This document shows, piece after piece, positions 24,138-32,748 of a stretch of DNA of 64,000 nucleotides (the stretch's first letter is position 1; each line of letters starts with the position of its first letter). Where the stretch lies: NCBI RefSeq assembly GCF_041434935.1, contig NZ_CP107964.1:3906001-3970000 (forward strand), given 5' to 3'. The notes beneath the pieces were generated by a model. The model saw nothing but the letters and a program-made list of their open reading frames with translations. It was not told where the DNA came from and did not search any database. This stretch comes from Kitasatospora sp. NBC_00374. Lineage in GTDB: Bacteria > Actinomycetota > Actinomycetes > Streptomycetales > Streptomycetaceae. A program made the position numbers and the translations under genes.

Positions 24138-25934
24138 TCAGGCTGCCGTCACGGTCGGCCGCAGGGCGCTGACGCCGTGGGAGTCGGCGAGCAGCACCAG
24201 GCCGTCCGGGGTGGTGTCGGCGCCGCCGAGCGGCCCGGGTGAGACGAACACGGCGGCCTGGCGGCCGTCCGCCTCCCAGATCCGCACGTAGTCGCCGCCG
24301 ACACTCAGCCGCAGCGGGCAGGCCGCACGCTGCTCCTGCGACGGGCGGAGGAACTCGGCGGCCTCCGCCTCCAGCAGCGCACCGGTGCGGGCGTCGTACG
24401 CGACGAGCCGTGGATCCTCCTCCTGGATCCGGGCGACCAGTGCCGGGGTGCCGTCCGGAGCGACGGCGGCCGCGACCGAACCGACTCCGGGCAGCGGGTG
24501 CGCCCAGAGCGTTTGCCACGGCAGGTCGATGCCGAACTCTGGTGCGGGCAGAGCATCCTGGTGGCAGGCGTGCTCCAGCAGGGCGGCCCGCAGCACCGGG
24601 TCGGCCTCGGTGCGGGTGAACAGGGGCGCGAGGCGCAGCCAGGTCCGGGCGAGTGCCGGCAGGTCGGTGCCGGTGGCGGCCAGGTGTTCGACGGCCGCCC
24701 GCAGGGGCACCTGCCCGGCGTGCAGCAGGAAGCCCGGCTCCGCCAGCAGCTCCGGGAGCAGCCCGCCCTCCAGCGCGTGCCCGACCAGCTGGGCGCGCGT
24801 GTACGGGGAGGCGGCCGCCCAGCGGTCCGGGGCGGCCGGAAGGCCGGCCGTCAGGGCGGTGGCGATGCGACGCTGCGTCTCGCGGACGGCGCCGCCGAAC
24901 CGTTCGCGCAACTCGTCGGCGATCGCCGGATGTGCGAGCCGTACGGCCGGTTCCTCACCGCTCCCGCCCGGTTCGACCACGTCGAAGAACGGGGTCAGCA
25001 GGTGTTGCGCCCGGGCGAACGTCCGGGACAGGTCCCGCCCCGCGATCGCCGAGGCGAGCGGTTCCCAGAGGGAGAACGGCAGCTCGGCGCCCTCCCCCGC
25101 GAGGGCGAGCGGCGCCAGGAGCCTGCGCAGCGTCAGCTCGTCCGCCCCGCAGCGTTCGGCGTGCAGGTCGAGGATCTCGCCGACGGTCGTCGGCGCCGGC
25201 TCCCACACGCCCTCCGGTACGGCCAGCAGCGACCGGGCGACGAGCTGCACCACCAGCGGGCCGTCCGCGCGCCGGGCCGTCTCGGCGGCCAGACCCGGAT
25301 TCTCGACGGTGGCCCGGGCCTGGAGCAGCAACGCGGCCGGGTCGGCCCAGGGCTCCTGGTCGAGGTCCAGGATCAGCACGTCGCCGGGGGACAGCCGCTC
25401 GGCCAGCCACCGGGCCTGTTCCTGCGGTACGTCGGCCAGCAGCCGTATGCCGGGTGCCTGGGCGAGCGGCAGCAGCACCTCCGCCGCCACCCGTGCCCGC
25501 TCGTCGAGGGAGCGCAGCACGCCGGCCCGGTCCACATCGGCCACCACGACCGGCACGGGCTGCTCCTGCGGATGCGCCAGCAGCGTGTAGACGTCCTGCG
25601 ACCGGGTGGCCCCCAGCCCCAGCTCGTCGGCCACCAGCCACAGCAGCTGGGCCGCCGTCAGGCCGGCGGCACCGAACACCGGTGGGGGCGGCAGCTCGGC
25701 GGGCGGCACGGTGGCCGGGTCGAGCACGGTGAGATCGATCCGGGCGCGGTGCTCCGGGTCGCACAGCATCAGGAACCCGGTGAGCAGATGGGATCGGCCG
25801 CTGCCCGGACGACCGGTCAGGAGCACTGTTCCAGGGGCGTCCGCCGCTCCCGAGCGCCATGCGGCCAGGGCCCTGAGGACGTCGGTCCGACCGCCCAGGT
25901 AGGGGTGCGGCTGATGGGCTGGCTGGGATGTCAT
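24138..25934 (-). CDS. STAND-like P-loop protein with degenerate Walker A
   Basis: A 598-residue protein. A P-loop at 41-48 reads GRPGSGRS, with Arg47 where the catalytic Walker A lysine should be, followed by HLLTGFLMLC. A strand PVPVVVADVDRAG may be Walker B-like. After the NTPase part come helical segments (about 230-480) containing LLAEPGFLLHAGQVPL and IDLPWQTLW, and a C-terminal beta-rich part (LVARIQEEDPRLVAYDARTG, YVRIWEADGRQ) like a partial propeller. The helical blocks recur in the two upstream genes. It resembles STAND signalling ATPases, but nucleotide hydrolysis is doubtful. AAGGAG lies upstream of the ATG. Function unknown; a conflict or immunity role is inferred from its SUKH-containing neighbours. 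Confidence 0.65.
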   Translation of the reverse strand: MTSQPAHQPHPYLGGRTDVLRALAAWRSGAADAPGTVLLTGRPGSGRSHLLTGFLMLCDPEHRARIDLTVLDPATVPPAELPPPPVFGAAGLTAAQLLWLVADELGLGATRSQDVYTLLAHPQEQPVPVVVADVDRAGVLRSLDERARVAAEVLLPLAQAPGIRLLADVPQEQARWLAERLSPGDVLILDLDQEPWADPAALLLQARATVENPGLAAETARRADGPLVVQLVARSLLAVPEGVWEPAPTTVGEILDLHAERCGADELTLRRLLAPLALAGEGAELPFSLWEPLASAIAGRDLSRTFARAQHLLTPFFDVVEPGGSGEEPAVRLAHPAIADELRERFGGAVRETQRRIATALTAGLPAAPDRWAAASPYTRAQLVGHALEGGLLPELLAEPGFLLHAGQVPLRAAVEHLAATGTDLPALARTWLRLAPLFTRTEADPVLRAALLEHACHQDALPAPEFGIDLPWQTLWAHPLPGVGSVAAAVAPDGTPALVARIQEEDPRLVAYDARTGALLEAEAAEFLRPSQEQRAACPLRLSVGGDYVRIWEADGRQAAVFVSPGPLGGADTTPDGLVLLADSHGVSALRPTVTAA

Positions 25935-25988
25935 CTCTCAAGGCTCCTTTGCGCTGGACGGTCGGCTGCTGGATCGTGGGAACGGGCG

Positions 25989-27969
25989 CTACTCGTCCCA
26001 GCCCTCCCGGGCCTCGATCAGCGACGGGACGAAGAAGCGGTGTTCCCAGAAGCCGCTCTCGACGGCCGGCCGGTCGACGGCCGTGAGCCAGCGTTCGACG
26101 TCGTTCTCCAGGTCATCCGCGTCGTACGGCCCGAGCAGCACCGGCGCGGACAGCGCGGCGTGGTGCAGCAGCACGATCCGCAGGAACTGCGCCAGGCTGC
26201 CCGCCACCACCGGGCCGGCCCCGCCGTCCGGACCCGGATCGCCGTACCGGACCTCACCGGTGCGCCCGTCGAGCAGGATCGGCACGCCCCAGAGCTCGCC
26301 GAGGCCTTCCAGCAGACCTGGTCCACCCGGCGCCGGGGAGAGCCCCTCCACCGACAGATCGGCCGTCGAGAGCCCCCGGAGGTCCTCCGCCACCGGCCAC
26401 CCGACCTGTTCCAGGAACGCCCGGGTGGCCGGGGTCCCGCACCTCGCCGGGAAGACGCCCGGGAGCCTGCGGACGGCACGCCCCGGCGCCGAACGCCCAG
26501 TCCTGCTCGAGTTCCTCCCGGGTGGCCTCGCCGGTGAGCGACAGGGCCGGCGGCGGCCACTCGGCCTTCGGGGTGACGCCGTGGCCGACCCACCCGCGCG
26601 GCACCTGCGGCAGCGCCGCCACCGCGCGGTCGTCCACCACGGCGGCGAACAGACCGCAGGTGCCGTGGAACACCCAGAGCGTGCCGTCCGGGCCGCCCGA
26701 CGGCGTGCACTGCACGGCACGTTCCACGGCCTCGACCGCCCAGGGCAGTTCGGGCACGGGCCGGCTCTCGCGGCTCAGCGCGCTGGTGCTCCAGGCCCCC
26801 TGGACGTGCCTGGCCGTCCGTCCGGTCCAGTCGTCGGCCGTCACGGACACCTCGTCCTGGAGCGACGTGCTGTCGCCGCTGAGCAGTTCGCCCGTGTCGA
26901 CGTCCCAGACCTGCTCGATCAGGACGTCGTAGTCGTCCTCGTCCTCCCGGCGGGTGGCGACCGCGAGAGTGTCCTGCCACCTCACGGCACGCAGGTCCTC
27001 GCCGAGCAGCTCTTCGGCGGCCCTGGGCGCGAGACCGCTCGGCCACTGCCAGCGCGACCACACCGTCCGCCAGGGCAGGCGGACCCGGGCGGCCACCTCG
27101 TCCGCCGCCGACGTCAGACCCCGGCCGACGAGGGAGTGGTGCACCCAGCTCAGCCACTCCTCCCGGCCGGCCGGCGCTGCCACGCCCTGCATCAGCAGGC
27201 AGTGGAGATCGCCGGCCGTCCCGCCCAGCGGGACCCCGTCCGGACAGGCCAGGGCCAGCCCGACGCCGAGCCCGTACCAGTCCGACTCCACCAGGAAACC
27301 GGGTTCCTCGATCCACTGCTCCAACTCGCCCGCGAGGGCGGCGTGCACGGGCCGTGCCGCCCGGCGGTAGGCCGCCACCGCGCCCTCCGCTCCCAGCCCC
27401 AGCAGCGCCCGGTGCACCGCGACCTGCTGGCCCGCCGTCAGCGGAAACCGCTCCCTGACCTCCCGCCGGGCCGCGCGGCTCGCGAAGCCCAGGCCTTCGG
27501 CGTCGAGCAGGAGGTCCGGCCGGGCTCCGGCGAACCGCGTCAACTCCGCCGCCGTCACCGGCGCCGCCGTCAGGGCCTGCGCGAAGGCGCGCCACACCTC
27601 CAGCGGTGAGCGCTCCGGCTCCAGCGCTCCGGCCGCGGCGAGAAACAGCACCTCACGGGGGCCGGGGAGCTCCGGGCCACCCGGCGGGTCGCCGGCGGGC
27701 CGGCCGGTGGCGGCTGCGGCCGTGCGGGTCAGCACCGGCCGGCCGACCACCCCGGCGGCGGCGCGACTCGCCCACGCCGTGATCCGCCCGTGGTCGGTGG
27801 AGCTGGCGAGCGGCCCCGCCAGGTCGACCCGGTCCAGCAGCAGCGGTGCGCGTCCGGGTGCCGCCGTGGCGGCCGCCCGGACGGCCGCTCCGATCACCGC
27901 CTCCAGGCTCAGGCCCGCGCAGTCGACGACGATCGAGGGCTCACCCGGGTGCAGTTCGTCGCTGGTCAC
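25989..27969 (-). pseudogene. Frameshifted paralogue: helical STAND-derived region plus SUKH-like domain
   Basis: Starts at GTG (MTSDELHPGEPS) and aligns throughout with the next gene: VPLGGTAGDLHCLL, EEWLSWVHHSLVGRGL, VRLPWRTVWSRW and LEQDWAFGAGACR. At about 26470-26490 the frame changes: the homologous C-terminus (FLEQVGWPVAEDL, PILLDGRTGEV, VVAGSLAQFLRI) continues in another frame to 25989. The total of 1981 bases is one more than a multiple of three, so a single-base insertion (or two-base loss) fits. In frame it would be about 660 residues. The C-terminal part has the LDG-TG-V and V-x-S-x-A-x-FL pattern of SUKH-4 immunity proteins. A sequencing error remains possible. Confidence 0.72.
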
Positions 27970-27978
27970 GTCGTCATC

Positions 27979-28098
27979 CTAGGTATCGGCCTGGCCGACG
28001 GCGCGGATTCCCATCCGCATCCAGAGCACCTCGATGTTCCGCATGTACCAGCGGGCGTCGGCCTTCTGACCGGCCACCGCGTCCGGGCGCGTCCGCAT
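27979..28098 (-). other. Fragment ORF ahead of the frameshifted paralogue
   Basis: A 39-codon frame (MRTRPDAVAG... ending GQADT) contains RWYMRNIEVLWMRMGI. A similar peptide, RWHLKRTASLWMDVSI, occurs in the equivalent position ahead of the second paralogue (stop at 30189). Both may be C-terminal remains of one gene duplicated with the paralogue cassette. The rest of 27970-28203 shows no convincing coding content. Confidence 0.4.
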
Positions 28099-28203
28099 CC
28101 ACCGATGTGCGGGGGGGCCGGTGGGGGATCCGGTCGGTCACTTCTCGAACTCCAAGGAGATGGTGGGCAGGGTTCGGCACCCGGTGTGCTCGGTGCTGGC
28201 CGG

Positions 28204-30162
28204 TCAGTAGATCCAGAAGTCGGTGTCCGGATAGTCGGACCATTGCTCGTACAGTCCGCTGTACCGGCTCGGCCAGAACTCTGCTTCAGCGGACTCGGCA
28301 TCGAGCTCCCGCACCCAGGCCACGGCGTCCTCCTCAAGGTTCTCCGCGTTCCCCTCATCGAGGATCATGGGAACCGAGAGCACCGTGTGTTGCAGCAGGA
28401 CCAGCAGCAGCAGCCGGGCGGGGCTGCTCGCCACCAGGACGGGCGGCCCGCACGACGGGCTCCGCCTCCCGAGGATCACCTTGCCCGAGGCGCCGTCGAG
28501 CAGTAGCGGCCGGCCGCCGAGCGTGCCCAGCCCTGCGTACAGGCCGGGTTGGTCCTCTACCGGGCTGAGACCGCCCTCGGTCAGGTCGTACGGGCGGAAG
28601 CCGACGATCGTCCGGCCGACCGGCCACCCGATCTCCGTCAGGACGTGCCGAGCCGGCCCGTCCACGATCCCGGCCGGCACCGCATCCGGGGCCAGTGCCC
28701 GGCAGCTCTCAGGGCCGAACGCCCAGTCCTGTTCGATCAGTTCACGGTCCACCTCGCCGGACAGCGGCACCCGCGCGGGCCGGGACCAGCGGGCGTCCAC
28801 CGTGATCTGGAAGAACGGACGGCCGTGCGGCACCTCGGGCAGCGCGGCCACCGCCTCCTCGTCCACCAGTGCGGCGTACATCCCGCACCACCCGGAGTAC
28901 GCCCACAACGTTCCTCCGGGACCCGCCGGCGTGCACTGCACGGCGTGCTGCACGGCGTCGACGGTCCACGGCAGGCCGGTCACCCGGCCGTCGGGACCGT
29001 TCGCGGACTGCCAGGTTCCGCCCTTGTGTGTGGCGCGGCGGCCCACCGAGGTGCCGCCGTCGAACGGGAGAACCTCGTGCCGCACCGGCCCTTCGCCGAC
29101 CAGCAGTTCACCCGTTGTGAAGTCCAGGACCTGCTCCGTCGGGCGGTCCGGGTCGATGTCGTCGCAGCGGCCGGCGACCGCCAGGCCCTCCGGCCCCTGC
29201 ACAAGGTACAGCTCCCCGCCGACGCCGGCCGCACCGGCCGCGGCCGGTGCTGCCGCGCCGGGCCACCGCCAGTGTGACCACACCGTCCGCCACGGCAGCC
29301 GCACGCGGGACGCAACCGCGTCCGCCGTGTCCGCAAGCCCTCGGGCGACGAGCGAGTGGTGCACCCAGCTCAGCCACTCCTCGTGGCTAGCCGGCGCAGC
29401 CAACGCCTGGGTCAGCAGGCAGTGCAGGTCTCCCGCGACACCACCCAGCGGCACGCCGTCGGGATACGCAAGGGTCAGGGCCAGCCCCACGCCGTACCAT
29501 CCGCACTCCACCAGGAAGTCCGGATCCTCCAGGCACGACTCCAGCTCTCCCGCGAGTGCAGCGTGGACCGGCCACGCCGAGTGCAGGTAGTCGGCGACGC
29601 CGGGCACCTCCCGGCCCCGCAACGACAACAGCGCACCGTGCACCGTCCGGTGCTGCTCCAGCGACAGCGGAAACCGGCGCCGCACCTCCCGGTGGGTGTG
29701 CTCGTCGACGAAGCCGACCCGGTCGCCGTCCCGCACCAGAACCGACTGCCGCGCCGACAGCCGGTCCACCGGGCCATCGGGGCCGACTCCCGTCAGCGCC
29801 TGTGCGACCGCCGTCCAGACCACCACCGGCGAACACCGGAGCTCCAACGCGCCGGCGGCCGCCAGCAGCACGGCGTCGCCCCCGTCGGCATCGACATCGA
29901 CCGGCTGCGGCTCGGCTGCCCGACGGATCGTCACGGGTACGCCCAACGCGTCCTCGCCGTCGTACCGCACCCACTCGACGATCCTGGCCTGCTCGTCAGA
30001 GCTGATCAACGGCCCGGCCGACTCGACCGCCTCCAGCACGACACCCTCGCTGACCGCCCCGCCGTCGCGGACCCGTCGGAGCGCCGTGGCGAACACCGCC
30101 TCCAGGCTGAGCCCGGTGCAGTCGAGGATCACAGGGTCGTCCCTCACGTCTTGGTCGGCCAT
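28204..30162 (-). CDS. Large protein with STAND-derived helical region and SUKH-like C-terminal domain
   Basis: A 652-residue intact paralogue of the frameshifted gene downstream. The N-terminus (MADQDVRDDPVILDC) is followed by a weak alpha/beta region without a P-loop, then helical blocks DPDFLVECGWYGVGLAL, VPLGGVAGDLHCLL, EEWLSWVHHSLVARGL and RLPWRTVWSHWRW. These correspond to the EPGFLL and LPWQTLW blocks of the P-loop protein at 24138-25934. A middle part (300-480) is beta-rich. The C-terminal roughly 150 residues (LTEIGWPVGR, RPLLLDGASGKV, VLVASSPARLLLLVLL) fit a SUKH-4-type domain. The ATG lies 26 bases before a fragment ORF. Function unknown; a fused immunity or sensing protein is my inference. 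Confidence 0.62.
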   Translation of the reverse strand: MADQDVRDDPVILDCTGLSLEAVFATALRRVRDGGAVSEGVVLEAVESAGPLISSDEQARIVEWVRYDGEDALGVPVTIRRAAEPQPVDVDADGGDAVLLAAAGALELRCSPVVVWTAVAQALTGVGPDGPVDRLSARQSVLVRDGDRVGFVDEHTHREVRRRFPLSLEQHRTVHGALLSLRGREVPGVADYLHSAWPVHAALAGELESCLEDPDFLVECGWYGVGLALTLAYPDGVPLGGVAGDLHCLLTQALAAPASHEEWLSWVHHSLVARGLADTADAVASRVRLPWRTVWSHWRWPGAAAPAAAGAAGVGGELYLVQGPEGLAVAGRCDDIDPDRPTEQVLDFTTGELLVGEGPVRHEVLPFDGGTSVGRRATHKGGTWQSANGPDGRVTGLPWTVDAVQHAVQCTPAGPGGTLWAYSGWCGMYAALVDEEAVAALPEVPHGRPFFQITVDARWSRPARVPLSGEVDRELIEQDWAFGPESCRALAPDAVPAGIVDGPARHVLTEIGWPVGRTIVGFRPYDLTEGGLSPVEDQPGLYAGLGTLGGRPLLLDGASGKVILGRRSPSCGPPVLVASSPARLLLLVLLQHTVLSVPMILDEGNAENLEEDAVAWVRELDAESAEAEFWPSRYSGLYEQWSDYPDTDFWIY

Positions 30163-30188
30163 GGCCTCACTGTATGCCGCCGACTCCG

Positions 30189-30340
30189 TCACCTCGTCTC
30201 CCCGGGACCTCTCGGCGCAGCGTGCTGCTGCCGGTCGATGCTGACGTCCATCCACAGCGAGGCGGTTCTCTTCAGGTGCCACCGGAAGTCGCCGCCCAGC
30301 ACGTTCTGGACCTTGCGCTTGCCCCTCTTCTGGGGCGGCT
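30189..30340 (-). pseudogene. C-terminal gene fragment overlapping the SUKH-4 remnant
   Basis: A minus-strand frame ending at 30189 reads QPPQKRGKRKVQN, then VLGGDFRWHLKRTASLWMD. Its RW-...-LWM core resembles the 39-codon fragment at 27979-28098. No start or upstream domain is preserved. It suggests a family whose C-terminus has been left behind at each duplication point. Confidence 0.4.
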
Positions 30341-30358
30341 GGCCGCCGTCGCCGCCGG

Positions 30359-30919
30359 CTGCCGCAGACCCTCGGCGAGCTGATCCGCCACGATGCCGAC
30401 GACCTGGCCGCCTGCGCGCTCCCGGATGCCGCCCGGTCCACCCTCACCTGGGCCGGCCTCCCCGCGGACCTCCCGCTGTTCTTCTCCGCCGACCGCCCCG
30501 ACGCCCCGCCGGCCGGCGGAGTCCTCGCCGACCTGCGCACCCATCTGCGCGCCGCGGGCAGCGGGATCGAGGAGCCGGTCCTCGACGTGCTCGCGGGCTG
30601 GACCAGGATCGGCACGGACGGCTTCTGCGTGATCGCCGTCCAGTGCACCGGCGACGAACGCGGCCTCGGCTCGGTGTGGGCCGTCCACCCGCGCACCGGC
30701 AGCGGACGGTACGTCAACAGCTCGGTCTCGGCCTTCCTGCTCAGCCTGGAGCTGCTCGTCACCAGCCGCGCCGCCATGCCGGGCATGGACCCCCTGGCCG
30801 CCGGCGCCGCCGTGACGGCGCTGCAGAGCGGCCTCGCCGAGATCGACCCCGACGCCTTCCACAAGGACTCCACCTGGTGGAACGTCATCGTCGACCAGAT
30901 GTGGCACGGCCTGTTCTGA
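30359..30919 (+). pseudogene. 5'-truncated SUKH-4 immunity gene
   Basis: Reads TLGELIRHDADDLAACALP, LTWAGLPADLPLFFSA, TRIGTDGFCVIAV, VWAVHPRTGSGRYVNSSVSAFLLSL and ends STWWNVIVDQMWHGLF. This is the SUKH-4 fold and is paralogous to the C-terminal half of the toxin-locus immunity protein at 44604-45899 (IGTDGWALL, NWWAVIVEQLWHGQL). No start codon precedes the conserved region, and the expected N-terminal YrhB-like part is absent. An ATG at 30587 could express only the last 110 residues. Confidence 0.7.
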
Positions 30920-31338
30920 CGGTTCCGACCCGCTGGTCGGGTCCCGGGCGGGCGGGCGCGGTCGAGGAGATCACGCCCGCCCGTCCACGTCCCCGCCCGT
31001 CCGCCCCCGTCCGTACGCCCCCGTCCGTCCGGTGACGGCGCGGCGCCGGCACTGCCGCCGGGCCTCGGCGAACGGTCCGCCGACGACCCACTTCCAAGCG
31101 GTGCTTTCGAACATCTCACCGCTCCTTATGGCCCAAGTTCACTCCTTCGAGTGAGTTTGACAGAGTGCACGCCCACTGCTGCGTACCAGAACCAATCGGG
31201 TGCGATCGAACACGCACGCAGCGGCGCAATCGTCCCGCAACAATCTCCGTGAAGCCCGGACAGAGACCACATCTCACGTTCGCGGCAAGCAATCTGACGT
31301 GTCATCAGATATCCCTGACTCACGGACAAGGACGCGCC
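30920..31338 (+). promoter_or_regulatory. Regulatory gap upstream of the encapsulin operon
   Basis: This 419-base gap has no coding signal. It is less GC-rich after about 31120. It contains a TCACTC-CTTC-GAGTGA inverted repeat (31139-31154), then TTGACA (31157-31162), a perfect -35 hexamer with only a weak TGCGTA 17 bases later, and ATCTGA-N7-TCAGAT (31292-31310) with a nested TGAC-N2-GTCA, 28 bases before the shell ATG. The last two look like operator and promoter elements. Confidence 0.45.
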
Positions 31339-32748
31339 ATGACCACCGAGACCGTTCCGCAGAACCAGCGGAGCCTCAGCACCTCCGCCGCAAGGAACCT
31401 GGCCACCACCACCAAGACCGCGCCGCAGATGCTCGGCATCACCCCGCGCTACCTGCTGCGGGTGCTGCCCTGGGTGGATCTGGAGGCCGGCGTCTACCGG
31501 GTCAACCGCCGCCGGGGCTTCATCCTCGGCGACGGGCTGATCGGCACGTACACCGACGGCAGCGGCGGGGCCCGGGTGGTCGCCGAGGACCTGCGCGAGA
31601 TCGTCCTCCTCCGCGAGCTGGACAGCTCGATGCTGAGCACCCTCGCCAACGGCTTCGTGCAGCACGAGGTCGAGCCCGGTGAGATCATCGCCGGCGCCGA
31701 GACCCCGCCGGGGCGGCTGCACATCATCACGTTCGGCCGCGCCGAGAAGCGCGCCACCGGCCAGTACGGCGAGGACGCCCTGCTCTCCGTCCTCGGCGAC
31801 GGCGACTACTTCGACGACGGCGCCTGGGTGCGCGGCGAGCCGACGCCGTACCAGGTCCGGGCCCTCACCCCGTGCACCGTGCTCTCCCTCGACCACCGGA
31901 TGCTCGCCGAACTGGCCGACCGGGAGCCCGCGTTGCGGGCCCGGCTGGACGCGTACACCGCCAACGGCCAGGGCTCGGCCGACCGCGAGCACCCGATCGA
32001 CCTGACCTCGGGGCACAGCGGCGAGCCGGAGCTGCCGCAGACCTTCGTGGACTACGAGGAGGCCCCCCGCGAGTACGAGCTGAGCATCGCGCAGACCGTG
32101 CTGAAGGTGCACACCCGGGTCTCGGACATCTACAACTCCTCGATCGACCAGGTCCAGGCACAGCTGCGGCTGACCACCGAGGCGCTGCGCGAGCGCCAGG
32201 AGTGGGAGATGCTCAACCACCCCGAGTACGGGCTGCTCAACAACGTCGTGCCCAACCAGCGGGTGCACACCCGCAAGGGCTCGCCGACCCCGGACGACAT
32301 GGACGAGCTGCTCACCCGGGTCTGGAAGCAGCCCGCGTTCTTCCTGGCCCACCCCCGGGCGATCGCCGCGTTCGGGCGCGAGTGCACCCGGCGCGGGGTG
32401 CCGCCGCAGATCGTGGAGCTCTTCGGCAGCCCGTTCCTGACCTGGCGCGGGGTGCCGCTGCTGCCCTCCGACAAGCTGGACCTCAAGGGCTCCAGCAACT
32501 CGGCGCCCGGCACCACCAACATCCTCCTGATGCGGGTCGGCGAGGCCGAGCAGGGCGTGGTGGGCCTGCGGCCGTCGAGCGTCCCGGACGAGGTGGAGCC
32601 GGGGCTGTCCGTGCGGCCGATGGGCGTCGACCGCCGCGCCATCACCTCGTACCTGGTGACCAGCTACTTCTCGACCGCCGCGCTGGTGGACGACGCCGTC
32701 GCGGTGCTCCAGAACGTCGAGGTGTCGAACTACTATGACTACTCCTGA
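31339..32748 (+). CDS. Family 2B encapsulin shell protein
   Basis: A 469-residue HK97-fold nanocompartment shell protein. It starts with a polar arm (1-30) and the family 2 block MLGITPRYLLRVLPWVDLEAGVYRVNRRR. An inserted cyclic-nucleotide-binding-like domain at about 90-205 (VEPGEIIAGAETPPGRLHIITFG, LGDGDYFDDGAW, RALTPCTVLSLDH) marks it as family 2B, followed by the remaining HK97 segments (EYELSIAQTVLKVHTRVSDIYN, FFLAHPRAIAAFGREC, PFLTWRGVPLLPSDKL). It ends VEVSNYYDYS. ACAAGGA precedes the ATG. It overlaps the cysteine desulfurase gene by 14 bases. Whether the inserted domain binds a nucleotide here is unknown. Confidence 0.9.
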   Translation: MTTETVPQNQRSLSTSAARNLATTTKTAPQMLGITPRYLLRVLPWVDLEAGVYRVNRRRGFILGDGLIGTYTDGSGGARVVAEDLREIVLLRELDSSMLSTLANGFVQHEVEPGEIIAGAETPPGRLHIITFGRAEKRATGQYGEDALLSVLGDGDYFDDGAWVRGEPTPYQVRALTPCTVLSLDHRMLAELADREPALRARLDAYTANGQGSADREHPIDLTSGHSGEPELPQTFVDYEEAPREYELSIAQTVLKVHTRVSDIYNSSIDQVQAQLRLTTEALRERQEWEMLNHPEYGLLNNVVPNQRVHTRKGSPTPDDMDELLTRVWKQPAFFLAHPRAIAAFGRECTRRGVPPQIVELFGSPFLTWRGVPLLPSDKLDLKGSSNSAPGTTNILLMRVGEAEQGVVGLRPSSVPDEVEPGLSVRPMGVDRRAITSYLVTSYFSTAALVDDAVAVLQNVEVSNYYDYS

